A stretch of 64,000 nucleotides of DNA from Polynucleobacter sp. Tro8-14-1 (GTDB taxonomy: Bacteria; Pseudomonadota; Gammaproteobacteria; Burkholderiales; Burkholderiaceae): NCBI RefSeq assembly GCF_018881655.1, contig NZ_JACVPX010000003.1, forward strand, positions 1-64,000, written 5' to 3'. Made by a program: the position numbers and the translations under genes. The notes beneath the pieces were generated by a model, which was not told the DNA's origin, did not search any database, and saw only the letters and a program-made list of their open reading frames with translations. Positions 25,452 to 34,757 of this stretch are shown here, one piece after another; positions within the stretch are counted from its first letter, which is position 1; each line of letters opens with the position of its first letter.

Positions 25452-27239
25452 TCAGAAAAAATCAGCAGGCATAGCCATTAACGATTTAGAGCCAGCACGT
25501 GCTTGACGGATCAGCATGGCTGTCTCAGGAAGGAGTTTGTCAAAGTAGAAGCGGGCAGTAGCCAATTTCGCTTCATAAAAAGGATCTTTGCTAGCCTTAT
25601 TGGCTAAAGCAATTTTTGCCATCCGCGCAAAGAGGTATGAGTAAATCAAGTGACCCACAACACGTAAGTAAGGTACGGCAGCAGCACCCACTTCTTCGTG
25701 ATTCATCATGGCTTTCATGCCAATCTCTTTGGTGAGCTTTTCCACCTTGACGGCGATATCAGAAAGAGGATCGATAAACTCCTGCATTTCCTTGCGAACA
25801 CCTTCATCTTCGATGAACTGTTCAATGATCTTGCCAAACTTGGTGAGCTTCTTGCCCATATCTCCAAGAACTTTTCTGCCTAAGAGATCAAGCGATTGAA
25901 TGGTATTGGTGCCCTCATAAATCATATTGATGCGGGCATCACGAACATATTGCTCCATGCCCCATTCAGCAATATACCCATGACCACCAAATACCTGCAT
26001 GCCTTCATTCGTAGCAGTAAATGCGTTATCGGTTAAGAAGGCTTTAATGATTGGAGTGAGAAGGGCGACCATCTCGCCTGTTTCTTTACGAACTTTTTCA
26101 TCGGGATGATTGAGTTCTTTATCAATCATGAGGGCCACCCAGTAAGAGAAGGCTCTACCAGCTTCTGCGTAAGCTCTTTGGGTGAGCAACATTCTACGAA
26201 CATCGGGATGAACAATAATCGGATCAGCAGCCTTTTCAGGAGCTTTGGCCCCAGTTAAGCTACGCATCTGCAAACGCTCTTTTGCATAGGCGGCGGAGTT
26301 TTGATACGCTACCTCAGTTAAGCCAAGACTTTGCATACCAACACCCAAACGCGCTGCATTCATCATCACAAACATTGCGTTCAGCCCTTTATGGGGTTCG
26401 CCTACGAGAGTGCCAATAGCGCCATCAAAGTTCATAACGCAAGTAGCATTCCCATGGATACCCATCTTATGTTCTAGGGAACCACAAGACACTGCATTGG
26501 CCTTACCAATCGAACCATTGGCCCCAACCTGAAATTTAGGTACTGCAAATAAAGAGATGCCTTTGCTTCCAATGGGGGAGTCTGGTAGGCGTGCCAAAAC
26601 AAGATGAACAATATTCTCAGCTAAATCATGATCGCCGCTAGAGATAAAAATCTTGGTTCCGTTAATAGAGTATGTACCGTCTGCTTGTGGCTCGGCTTTA
26701 GTCTTTAGCAAACCAAGATCAGTACCGCAATGTGGCTCAGTCAAGCACATGGTTCCAGTCCACTGACCAGATACCAATTTTTCTAAATAAGTTTTTTTCT
26801 GTTCTTCAGTACCATGCGCATGCAAGCACTCGTATGCACCATGTGACAAGCCTGGGTACATCGTCCAAGATTGATTGGCGGAGTTGAGCGTCTCATACAG
26901 AACGGTATTGAGCAGCTGTGGCAATCCTTGGCCACCATACTCAGGATCACATGACAATGCAGGCCATCCACCAGCAACGTATTGCTCATAGGCTTGTTTG
27001 AAGCCATCAGGAGTCGTGACAGACCCATCCTCATGACGCGTACAGCCTTGTTGATCACCAATTTGATTTAAGGGAAAGGCGATCTCACTAGCAAACTTGC
27101 CGGCCTCTTCAATGATCTGACTCATGGTGTCTTTATCAACATCCTGGTATGCGGGCAGGGCAGCAAACTCTTTGCCAGCATCAAGCATTTCATGAATAAC
27201 GAATTGAATATCGCGGAGCGGTGGATTGTATTGAGGCAT
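25452..27239 (-). CDS. Acyl-CoA dehydrogenase (long form with C-terminal extension)
   Basis: 595-residue FAD enzyme. It starts MPQYNPPLRDIQFVIHEML, typical of the ~600-residue acyl-CoA dehydrogenases with an N-terminal helical cap and a C-terminal extra domain. Flavin and substrate motifs are MCLTEPHCGTDLGLLKTKA (first part MCLTEPHCGTD), GGHGYIAEWGMEQYVRD and the catalytic-base region IYEGTNTIQSLDL. It makes trans-2-enoyl-CoA, the first beta-oxidation step, passing electrons to ETF. First enzyme gene after the TetR regulator. Confidence 0.92.
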   Translation of the reverse strand: MPQYNPPLRDIQFVIHEMLDAGKEFAALPAYQDVDKDTMSQIIEEAGKFASEIAFPLNQIGDQQGCTRHEDGSVTTPDGFKQAYEQYVAGGWPALSCDPEYGGQGLPQLLNTVLYETLNSANQSWTMYPGLSHGAYECLHAHGTEEQKKTYLEKLVSGQWTGTMCLTEPHCGTDLGLLKTKAEPQADGTYSINGTKIFISSGDHDLAENIVHLVLARLPDSPIGSKGISLFAVPKFQVGANGSIGKANAVSCGSLEHKMGIHGNATCVMNFDGAIGTLVGEPHKGLNAMFVMMNAARLGVGMQSLGLTEVAYQNSAAYAKERLQMRSLTGAKAPEKAADPIIVHPDVRRMLLTQRAYAEAGRAFSYWVALMIDKELNHPDEKVRKETGEMVALLTPIIKAFLTDNAFTATNEGMQVFGGHGYIAEWGMEQYVRDARINMIYEGTNTIQSLDLLGRKVLGDMGKKLTKFGKIIEQFIEDEGVRKEMQEFIDPLSDIAVKVEKLTKEIGMKAMMNHEEVGAAAVPYLRVVGHLIYSYLFARMAKIALANKASKDPFYEAKLATARFYFDKLLPETAMLIRQARAGSKSLMAMPADFF

Positions 27240-27263
27240 GATGTTCTTCTATTAAGGTTGAGA

Positions 27264-27899
27264 TTAATGTGACTTACTGTTGCTCAAGATTTCTTTGATT
27301 AATTTATTTGCGTTGGCTAGACATTTAGGATTCTCTAAAAAGCGAGAGTCATGATGTACGCCGAGCGCGATGCTATAAAGCTGGAAGAGTAGACCTTCTA
27401 CATTGATAGATTTCTTTAGGTGTCCAGCTGCAATGGATTCTTTAATCGCACGACGGATTGCAGCACGCCAGTCTTCTACGCTACGCACTAATTCATCGCG
27501 AACAATTCCGGGTTGGTCATCAAACTCGACAGCGCCAGCAATAAAGAAGCAACTTGAACTATCGTCACCAATGCTCATCTTGATCCAAGACTGAATCATT
27601 TGATTAAGGCGGGGCAAACCTTTAGGCTTGAGAAGTGCGGGTGAGAAGATGAGATCCTGAAACCGCTGGTAATACTCTCGTACAACGGCAACCTGCAACT
27701 CTTCTCTAGACCCAAAGTGGGCGAATACACCGCTTTTACTCATTTTGACGGCCTCTGCAATATTGCCGATGGTCAAGCCTTCTAGCCCAGATTTGCTGGC
27801 AATTGCCAAAGCCGCCTCAATGATGGAATTCTTTGTCTGAACACCTTTCTTGGGCTCAATTAATTCTCTTTGTAAATCCCTTGATTCTTGAATGGACAT
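27264..27899 (-). CDS. TetR-family transcriptional regulator
   Basis: 211 residues. N-terminal TetR helix-turn-helix at about 25-70: IIEAALAIASKSGLEGLTIG then VKMSKSGVFAHFGSREEL. The C-terminal ligand domain matches a TetR_C subgroup often beside acyl-CoA dehydrogenase genes. It is the first gene of the beta-oxidation operon and probably represses it until acyl-CoA or fatty acid binds. A candidate operator lies 32 bp upstream of its start. Confidence 0.88.
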   Translation of the reverse strand: MSIQESRDLQRELIEPKKGVQTKNSIIEAALAIASKSGLEGLTIGNIAEAVKMSKSGVFAHFGSREELQVAVVREYYQRFQDLIFSPALLKPKGLPRLNQMIQSWIKMSIGDDSSSCFFIAGAVEFDDQPGIVRDELVRSVEDWRAAIRRAIKESIAAGHLKKSINVEGLLFQLYSIALGVHHDSRFLENPKCLANANKLIKEILSNSKSH

Positions 27900-27930
27900 G
27901 TCAATTTACGCAAATTGTTGTAAAAATAAT

Positions 27931-27942
27931 ACGATCGTTCGT
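27931..27942. promoter_or_regulatory. Candidate TetR operator
   Basis: ACGATCGTTCGT has ACGA and TCGT half-sites around four bases, inside an AT-rich stretch 32 bp upstream of the TetR start. Short, GC-centred palindromes of this type are usual for TetR regulators of fatty-acid genes. The assignment rests on symmetry and position only. Confidence 0.4.
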
Positions 27943-28133
27943 TTATATTACATCATTAATTAAATCTTGAAACCTAACCTAGAGCCTTTAAAACAAAGTT
28001 TCCTATCCATAAGGCTAATAAAATTGATGCGCTGCAAAATAAATAGAGGGAAAACCCGAGATCCAAATACAAACAAAGTTAATTAATATTCAACGAGTAG
28101 TTTCATATTAAAAAAATTAACACAGGAAGACTT

Positions 28134-28898
28134 ATGAAAACAGTAAAGATTAGCGCCATAGTCTTGGCAATGGCTGGAGTATTTGCTACAAGTGCTAACG
28201 CACAGTCTGCAAAGACAAATGCTTGGGAAGGCTTTTATGGTCAAGTTGGCGTAGGTTACGGTACTGTAACTCCCACCATCAAGGATGGCACCGCAACAAT
28301 ACCCGCCGGTTTTGGAGGAGTCATTCCCGTATCCCTCAATGCGACTACATCTGGTCAAAATGTCAATACCTTGAATACTGCTGTAGCTAACATCGCCGCA
28401 GGCTACAACTTTGCTATCAATGACAAGTTTGTTGTTGGTCTTGGTGTTTCCTATGATCCTGGCGCAAGTTCTGGTGCAACTGGTCAGCTCGTAACAAGAG
28501 CGCCAACTAATCCTGCATTAGGCCCATTGAGCGGTGCTGCGGTTGGGCCTACTCAGAATGCAACATATCAAATGAAGAATGTCTACTCTATTACAGTGAA
28601 TCCCGGATACACCATAGATAATGATAAATTGGCATATCTGATGTTGGGTTATACGGGAGCTACAGTTGGCCTATCTAGCCAAAATATTCCTTACAATACC
28701 GTAAACCTAACTGGTTACACTGTCGGACTCGGCTATAAGCAGATGATTACCCAATCGCTTTATATGCTTGGCGAAGTTAAATATGCATCTTATGGTCAAA
28801 AAACTGCAAATGCGACGGCTTATGGTGCAGTTCCTGTAGCCCAGCCTGTTAGCGCAAATGGAGCAGAATTCCTGGTAGGCGTTGGTTACCGCTTCTAA
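28134..28898 (+). CDS. Outer-membrane beta-barrel protein
   Basis: 254 residues with a Sec signal (ending SANAQS). The mature protein alternates polar and hydrophobic residues, rich in Gly/Tyr/Asn/Thr, and ends in GYRF with C-terminal Phe, the barrel-assembly signal. Length fits an 8- to 10-strand OmpA/OmpW-like barrel. It has its own good ribosome-binding site (AGGAAG) and is followed by a terminator, so it is monocistronic. Placement between beta-oxidation and FadD genes suggests uptake of hydrophobic substrate, which is inference. Confidence 0.75.
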   Translation: MKTVKISAIVLAMAGVFATSANAQSAKTNAWEGFYGQVGVGYGTVTPTIKDGTATIPAGFGGVIPVSLNATTSGQNVNTLNTAVANIAAGYNFAINDKFVVGLGVSYDPGASSGATGQLVTRAPTNPALGPLSGAAVGPTQNATYQMKNVYSITVNPGYTIDNDKLAYLMLGYTGATVGLSSQNIPYNTVNLTGYTVGLGYKQMITQSLYMLGEVKYASYGQKTANATAYGAVPVAQPVSANGAEFLVGVGYRF

Positions 28899-28918
28899 TC
28901 GCTGTAAGTTGTTAAGTC

Positions 28919-28950
28919 AAAGCCCTCTCATTGCAGAGGGCTTTTTCTTT
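28919..28950 (+). terminator. Intrinsic terminator after the barrel gene
   Basis: The stem AAAGCCCTCT (28919-28928) pairs with AGAGGGCTTT (28935-28944) around CATTGC, followed by TTCTTT. It lies 21 bp past the stop of the outer-membrane barrel gene. Confidence 0.9.
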
Positions 28951-29037
28951 AGATTTATTGTTCCTGTGATTAGAATGAGTCATACAGATATAACAATCTG
29001 ACTATAAATAAAACTAGATCGAGACTGAAAGTAACTC

Positions 29038-30714
29038 ATGGTTAATCCTTCAAAACCTTGGTTAAAGCACTATCCTGAGGGCGTACCTCATGAGGTAGAC
29101 ATCTCTGGCTACAACTCCTTATTGGACATGTTTGAGGAGGCCTTTAATCGATACCCCAATAGAGCTGCATGCGAGTATCTCGATAAGTTTTTAACCTACC
29201 GAGAGTTAGATCAGCACTCCAAGCACTTTGCTTCTTACTTGCAAAACCTGGGTTTAGAACCTGGTGCTCGTGTGGCAATCATGTTACCTAACGTATTGCA
29301 GTTTCAGATTGCGATGATCGGTATTCTTCGTGCTGGGTACGTAGTGGTCAACGTCAATCCACTTTATACTGCTCGCGAACTGGAGTACCAACTCAAAGAC
29401 AGCGGCGCATCAGCCCTAATCATCCTAGAAAACTTTGCCCATGTTTATCAGCACATCGCTGCTGAAGTGCCTTTGAAAAAAACCATCGTTACTTCACTTG
29501 GAGAAATGATTGGTCTTAAAGGAGCAATAATTAACTTTGTAGTGCGCAATGTCAAGAAACTCGTGCCCTCATGGGATCTGCCTGGACACATTACTTTCTT
29601 AGCGGCTCTAGGTGAGGGTAGTCGCCATCGTTGGAATAAACCCAACACCTCTTTAGCTGACATTGCTTTTTTGCAATACACAGGTGGTACTACCGGTTTA
29701 TCTAAAGGCGCCATTCTGTCGCATAAAAATATTTTGTCTAATGTTATTCAGACTGAGTTATGGCTTGAGCCAGGATTAAAGCGTAAAAAAGTAGATCAAT
29801 TGGTTTTCTTATGCGCGCTACCGATGTATCACATCTTTGCTTTAACAGCCTGTTCAGTATTGGGTATGCGTAAGGGTGGTTTGTTGGTTTTGGTGCCTAA
29901 CCCACGTGATTTTGATGGTTTCATCAAACTATTGAAAAAGCACCCAAATATCAATATCTTCCCCGGTGTTAATACACTCTTTAATGCATTGATGCACAAA
30001 CCTGAATTTGCCTCTGTTAAGTTCCCTAATATTTTGGCAACTATTGGCGGCGGTATGGCAATGCAAAAGATAGTTGCTGATCATTGGCAGGAAATGACGG
30101 GCGCCCCGATTGCCGAGGGCTATGGTCTTTCAGAAACATCACCAGTTGCTTGCGTAAATTCCGCTTTGATCGACAGCTTTACTGGATATATTGGTTATCC
30201 AGTACCAAGTACAGAAGTAGTTATTTTGGGTGACGATGGTATTGAGGTGCCATTTGGTACGCCTGGTGAAATTTGTATTCGGGGTCCGCAGGTGATGGTT
30301 GGTTACTGGAATAAGCCTGAAGAAACGAAGAATGTCATGACATCCGATGGCTTCTTTAAATCTGGCGATATTGGCATCATGAATGCCGACGGTCTGACCA
30401 AGATTGTGGACCGCAAAAAAGATATGGTTCTGGTCTCTGGATTCAACGTCTATCCAAATGAGGTAGAAGAGGTCATATCATTAATTCCTGGTGTCTTGGA
30501 GTGTGCAGTTATTGGTGTGCCTGATGAAGACTCTGGTGAAGCTGTCAAAGCGTTTATTGTGAAGCAGGATCAGTCTTTAACAGAGGAAGCTATCTTGGCA
30601 TTTTGCAAAGAGAACCTTACCAACTATAAGCGTCCTAAATATATTGTTTTCCGCTCTGATTTACCAAAAACGAATGTTGGAAAAATCCTAAGGCGGGAAT
30701 TACGAGATTTATAA
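29038..30714 (+). CDS. fadD: Long-chain fatty acid-CoA ligase
   Basis: 558-residue ANL-family ligase with strong FadD character: LEPGARVAIMLPNVLQF, ATP loop YTGGTTGLSKGAIL (about 214-227), EGYGLSETSPV, the linker DRKKDMVLVSGFNVYPNEVE and the C-terminal lysine in LPKTNVGKILRREL. It makes acyl-CoA from long-chain fatty acids at the inner membrane, feeding the beta-oxidation genes just upstream on the other strand. It could receive fatty acid produced by the AlkB branch. Confidence 0.93.
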   Translation: MVNPSKPWLKHYPEGVPHEVDISGYNSLLDMFEEAFNRYPNRAACEYLDKFLTYRELDQHSKHFASYLQNLGLEPGARVAIMLPNVLQFQIAMIGILRAGYVVVNVNPLYTARELEYQLKDSGASALIILENFAHVYQHIAAEVPLKKTIVTSLGEMIGLKGAIINFVVRNVKKLVPSWDLPGHITFLAALGEGSRHRWNKPNTSLADIAFLQYTGGTTGLSKGAILSHKNILSNVIQTELWLEPGLKRKKVDQLVFLCALPMYHIFALTACSVLGMRKGGLLVLVPNPRDFDGFIKLLKKHPNINIFPGVNTLFNALMHKPEFASVKFPNILATIGGGMAMQKIVADHWQEMTGAPIAEGYGLSETSPVACVNSALIDSFTGYIGYPVPSTEVVILGDDGIEVPFGTPGEICIRGPQVMVGYWNKPEETKNVMTSDGFFKSGDIGIMNADGLTKIVDRKKDMVLVSGFNVYPNEVEEVISLIPGVLECAVIGVPDEDSGEAVKAFIVKQDQSLTEEAILAFCKENLTNYKRPKYIVFRSDLPKTNVGKILRRELRDL

Positions 30715-30833
30715 ACAATTCCAAAATAGGCACTTCATGGCATGGGTATTGAGCCCTTCAATATCCATGCCCATCTTGTAAGGGCTAGTCATTTAAAATA
30801 GGTTTTTAGCTCCTTTTAAGCAAAAATACTATC

Positions 30834-31574
30834 GTGATTCTTTGGCTTCGCTCTTTTATATTCTATTTATTCGGGATTACTACCGTCACCATTGTTGCTA
30901 GCGCAATGATTCTGGTCATCCCCTTTACAAATCGAAGTACGCGTTACCAGATGGGCGTATTTTGGTGCCGCCTAACCCAGAAAGCACTCTTATTTTTCTG
31001 TGGAATTAACCTAAAGATAAAGGGCTTTGAGAATATTCCTCAAGATCCTAATAAATCATTAATTATTTTAGGCAAGCATCAATCCGCATGGGAAACTTTT
31101 ATCTACCCAGCCTTTTTCCCAAGACAACTCTGCTTTGTATTCAAAAGAGAATTATTATTCGTGCCATTTTTTGGTTGGGCTTTGGCCTCGTTAAAAATGA
31201 TTCACATTAATCGGGGCGATCGTGAGAAGGCTCGTGAAGCAGTCAATGAGCAGGGCAAGGCGGTATTAGCCCAGGGCAGTTGGATTGCGATTTATCCAGA
31301 GGGCACTCGCACCCCGCGCGGGTCATTTAAGCCTTATAGAAAGGGCGGTGTACGACTTGCAATAAGTACACAAACAGACATTCTTCCGGTAGCGCAGAAC
31401 TCTGCTGCCATTTGGCCTAGAAACACCCTCTTAAAGCGTCCTGGAGTGATTACGCTTTCCATTGGGCCTGTGATTTCTGTTTCAGGAAAAACGGAGGACC
31501 AGTTGCAGCTTGAGGTAGAAGCTTGGATTGAAGGCGAGATGCGACTCATTGATGCACCTGCTTATACAAAGTAA
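30834..31574 (+). CDS. plsC: 1-acyl-sn-glycerol-3-phosphate acyltransferase
   Basis: 246 residues starting at GTG 30834. N-terminal membrane segment (FIFYLFGITTVTIVASAMIL), then the acyltransferase motif I as KHQSAWETF, i.e. H-x4-E in place of the textbook H-x4-D, and motif III YPEGTRTPRG. It transfers a second acyl chain to lysophosphatidic acid, giving phosphatidic acid. The preceding fadD is 119 bp upstream. Confidence 0.88.
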   Translation: MILWLRSFIFYLFGITTVTIVASAMILVIPFTNRSTRYQMGVFWCRLTQKALLFFCGINLKIKGFENIPQDPNKSLIILGKHQSAWETFIYPAFFPRQLCFVFKRELLFVPFFGWALASLKMIHINRGDREKAREAVNEQGKAVLAQGSWIAIYPEGTRTPRGSFKPYRKGGVRLAISTQTDILPVAQNSAAIWPRNTLLKRPGVITLSIGPVISVSGKTEDQLQLEVEAWIEGEMRLIDAPAYTK

Positions 31575-31607
31575 TTAGTCTATTTATAAAAAAGTTAACA
31601 ATACACG

Positions 31608-32060
31608 TTAGCTTTTCTTCTTCTTGCGGATATATAAAGTCTTCGTAATTCTCGCGACTACATCATTCTCTTGATCTTTCACATCAACAACAAAGTCTTT
31701 GAGTACTTTGTTGCCAGACTCAGCAGAGCCGATGATGTCATCTAATTGTTCTTGGGTAATTTCAAAACTAGCATGAACCTTCCCCTTACCTGGCTTCAGA
31801 AATTCAATCTTCGCTGCTTGATCCCAAACGATATACCCTTTGCCAATATTCTGAGACACCATCATCATGAAGAAGGGGTCAGTCATCGCAAAGAGACTGC
31901 CACCAAAATGCACCCCCACAATATTGCGGTTCAATAAGCCATGCTTTAGGCGTACCTTAGCATGTCGAAAATCCTTAGAAATTTTTTCAACAGTAATGCC
32001 AGCCCCGATAAATGGTGGCCACAGATTCATTCCTCTGCGGAGCAGATTGGCGCTAATCAC
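31608..32060 (-). CDS. DUF4442 / PaaI-like hotdog-fold protein
   Basis: 150 residues starting at GTG 32060, 8 bp after the dehydratase stop. The segment GAGITVEKISKDFRHAKVRL and VHFGGSLFAMTDPFFMMM are the hotdog helix region of the PaaI/DUF4442 thioesterase group; the N in NIVGVHFGGS and Asp in TDPF occupy active-site positions. It is probably an acyl-CoA thioesterase or a binding protein with the same fold. No substrate can be assigned. Confidence 0.75.
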   Translation of the reverse strand: MISANLLRRGMNLWPPFIGAGITVEKISKDFRHAKVRLKHGLLNRNIVGVHFGGSLFAMTDPFFMMMVSQNIGKGYIVWDQAAKIEFLKPGKGKVHASFEITQEQLDDIIGSAESGNKVLKDFVVDVKDQENDVVARITKTLYIRKKKKS

Positions 32061-32068
32061 TGAATACT

Positions 32069-33811
32069 TTATTTAGAAGAAGGGGTCTTGCCAACCATCT
32101 TGGCCGCCCTTAAGAAGTCAAAGTCCACACCTTGGTCCGCTTGAGTAACGGTATCTAAAAAGAGTTTCTTGTAACCGCGTTCAGCTGTAGGAGAAGTAAT
32201 GGGATTGTCATTCATACGCTTAGCTAGTTCTTCATCTGATATTAAAAGACTTATTTCACGATTCTTCACGCTCAAACGAATGCGATCACCGTTACGTACC
32301 TGCGCTAATGGACCCCCAATAGCGGATTCAGGGGTAACGTGCAACACAATCGTGCCGAAGGCAGTGCCGCTCATGCGTCCATCAGAGATGCGCACAATAT
32401 CTTTGACGCCAGCTCGTGCCAATTTCATGGGAATAGGGATGTACCCAGCCTCTGGCATACCAGGGGCACCTTTAGGCCCAATATTTTTGAGTACCAAAAT
32501 GTCATCAGCAGTGACATCTAAATCTGCGCTATCAATACGGTTTGCTAAATCGGCGGCATCTTCAAACACCACAGCACGACCTTCATGTTCCATGAGCTTT
32601 TCATTGGCAGCCGACTGCTTGATGATGGCGCCGCCAGGTGCTAAATTGCCGTGCAATACAGCAATACTGCCACGTGGGTAAATGGGTTTATCAAATGGGC
32701 GGACGACATCTTGTTTAAAGCTCGGTGGGGCAGCATCAATCTCTTCCCCAAGAGTTCTGCCGGAAACCGTCATTGCATCTAACTTTAAAAGTGGCTTGAG
32801 TTTACGTAGCAGGGTAGTCATGCCACCGGCGTCATGGAAATTTTCCATATAGTGGTCACCAGAGGGTTTTAAGTCCACCAAAACAGGAGTCTCATCACCC
32901 ATCTTATCGAGTGCATCCAAATCAATCTCTAGACCCATACGGCCAGCAATAGCAGCTAAGTGAACAATGCCATTAGTGGATCCGCCAATGGCTAATAAAA
33001 CACGCATCGCATTTTCAAATGCGTCTGCAGTAAGTACCTTATCAATCGTTAAGCCTTCTTTAGCCATCTTCACAGCACAAGTACCAGTTTCTTCGGCGAC
33101 GCGGATGCGGTCTGCAGTGACTGCTGGTGGAGTTGCGCCACCTGGAACAGTCATACCAAGAGCTTCAGAGATGCAGGCCATCGTACTAGCAGTGCCCATT
33201 ACTGAACAGGTGCCAACGCTGGCGACCAGTTGATCATTGACTTCATCTTTTTCAACTTCATCAATTTCACCGGCACGGAATTTACCCCAGTAACGACGGC
33301 AGTCAGTGCAAGCGCCTACACGTTCGCTGCGATGGGATCCGGTGAGCATTGAGCCGGTAATCAGTTGAATGGCGGGTAAGCCTGCTGAAGCGGCACCCAT
33401 CATTTGTGCAGGAACAGTTTTATCGCAACCACCAATCATGACGACTGCATCCATTGGTTGTGCGCGTAACATTTCTTCGGTGTCCATAGACATCAAATTA
33501 CGCAAGTACATGCTAGTAGGTGCAGCAAAACTCTCATGTATCGAAATCGTCGGAAATTCCATTGGCAGACCACCAGCCAACATCACACCGCGTTTTACCG
33601 CTTCCAAAAGCTGAGGCATATTGCCATGGCAGGGGTTGTAAGCGCTACCGGTATTGATAATACCGATGACAGGGCGATCTAATGCGCTATTGGTATACCC
33701 AGCGCCTTTAATAAACGCTTTGCGTAAAAATAAAGAGAAACCTTTATCTCCATAGCTAGTCAAGCCTTTACGTAAACCACTCTCTGCAGAGTCTTTTGGT
33801 GTATTGCTCAT
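32069..33811 (-). CDS. IlvD/Edd-family dehydratase, sugar-acid type
   Basis: 580 residues. Iron-sulphur cysteines are in NPCHGN, GGCDKTVPAQMM and GTCSVMGTASTM. The NPCHG form and the TSMYLRNLMSMDTEEMLR segment match arabinonate/xylonate-type dehydratases rather than E. coli IlvD, which has VPGHVH and SNCDK. C-terminal motifs are RISDGRMSGTAFGT. It would dehydrate a sugar acid or 2,3-dihydroxy acid to a 2-keto acid. No sugar transporter lies beside it, and a function in branched-chain amino acid synthesis is not excluded. Confidence 0.8.
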   Translation of the reverse strand: MSNTPKDSAESGLRKGLTSYGDKGFSLFLRKAFIKGAGYTNSALDRPVIGIINTGSAYNPCHGNMPQLLEAVKRGVMLAGGLPMEFPTISIHESFAAPTSMYLRNLMSMDTEEMLRAQPMDAVVMIGGCDKTVPAQMMGAASAGLPAIQLITGSMLTGSHRSERVGACTDCRRYWGKFRAGEIDEVEKDEVNDQLVASVGTCSVMGTASTMACISEALGMTVPGGATPPAVTADRIRVAEETGTCAVKMAKEGLTIDKVLTADAFENAMRVLLAIGGSTNGIVHLAAIAGRMGLEIDLDALDKMGDETPVLVDLKPSGDHYMENFHDAGGMTTLLRKLKPLLKLDAMTVSGRTLGEEIDAAPPSFKQDVVRPFDKPIYPRGSIAVLHGNLAPGGAIIKQSAANEKLMEHEGRAVVFEDAADLANRIDSADLDVTADDILVLKNIGPKGAPGMPEAGYIPIPMKLARAGVKDIVRISDGRMSGTAFGTIVLHVTPESAIGGPLAQVRNGDRIRLSVKNREISLLISDEELAKRMNDNPITSPTAERGYKKLFLDTVTQADQGVDFDFLRAAKMVGKTPSSK

Positions 33812-33875
33812 GATTGTCTCGTGTCTCTTTTTAATGATCTTTGGCTTTATTGTAGCGATGGAGTAGCCTATATAC

Positions 33876-34757
33876 CTATACTCCGCCGCCCCAGCGGTAC
33901 TGCCAGGAAATTCCCAGTGCGGTGTAGTCAGTATTGGTGTTGGAGTAGACGCCTTTGCTACCAGTTAGGCGGATGGAATTGCGCTTATTAATAGGGTAAG
34001 AAAAAGTACTGCCAAAACGCCAATTTTCTTGTGAGCCGCTGATTGCTGTGCCATTGACATATTTCTGACCACCCATGAAGTAGGTAGCATCGGCAGAAAT
34101 ATAGGCTGTATTCTCAAAGTAATAGATCGCATGGGCTTCCGAGGAGTAGACGGGGTTTTGAGAGAGCGTATTACTTCCCAGAAAACTAGTATTGTTGGTG
34201 TAGATGGTAGCCATGCCTGCCAATTCCAAGCGCCATGATCCGATTGCTTGAGAGACTCCGATGGCGGGCTGAATAAGAGAGCGATTGGCGCCCACGTTGA
34301 GCATTTGCTCACTGTTGTACTTACCCCATGGGATTGATGCAGCGAGACTAGTGCCGATAATAAGATCTTGTTTGTAGTTATTAAATTCCTCTAGCGAGAG
34401 TGCTGGCGCACCATACAGATTGGCGGAGATCTTTACGATAGGATCGGATAAGCCTTCGGCAGAAGCGTTGATATTTTGAGGGCCAAGACTACCAGCGCCA
34501 GAAAGTTGGGCATACGGAAGTAGTAGACTAATCCGGCCAGACTGTCCAAAGACATTAATAATGCGTGTCAGACTTGTTGCTTCAGTAGTGAGGGTGTATG
34601 AACCACTCTTGGCCAGGGCTATTCCACCCGAAATAAAGTTAATGCCAATAGGCGCATTTGAATACGCGCGAGCTTCAATCTCTTGAGCGGACGCTTGTTG
34701 GCAAATGAATCCTAACAAGCAGAGCCAAAAAATTCTCACGCAATACAAATAAGGCAA
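33876..34757 (-). CDS. Porin-like protein of the MetA-pathway/phenol-degradation family
   Basis: 293 residues with a signal peptide (cleavage after QASAQ). The mature start EARAYSNAPIGINFISGGIA is the typical opening of the PF13557-type transporter family found in aromatic-degradation clusters. Aromatic- and Gly-rich beta-strands continue to a C-terminus WQYRWGGGV. It probably forms an outer-membrane channel. The ATG lies directly after the stop of the membrane-protein gene with no spacer. Confidence 0.75.
   Translation of the reverse strand: MPYLYCVRIFWLCLLGFICQQASAQEIEARAYSNAPIGINFISGGIALAKSGSYTLTTEATSLTRIINVFGQSGRISLLLPYAQLSGAGSLGPQNINASAEGLSDPIVKISANLYGAPALSLEEFNNYKQDLIIGTSLAASIPWGKYNSEQMLNVGANRSLIQPAIGVSQAIGSWRLELAGMATIYTNNTSFLGSNTLSQNPVYSSEAHAIYYFENTAYISADATYFMGGQKYVNGTAISGSQENWRFGSTFSYPINKRNSIRLTGSKGVYSNTNTDYTALGISWQYRWGGGV

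Noticed and set aside
31080..31110. PlsC motif I with Glu instead of Asp as a sign of inactivation
   Set aside because: The KHQSAWET form is, as far as I recall, common in betaproteobacterial PlsC proteins, and the other motifs are intact.
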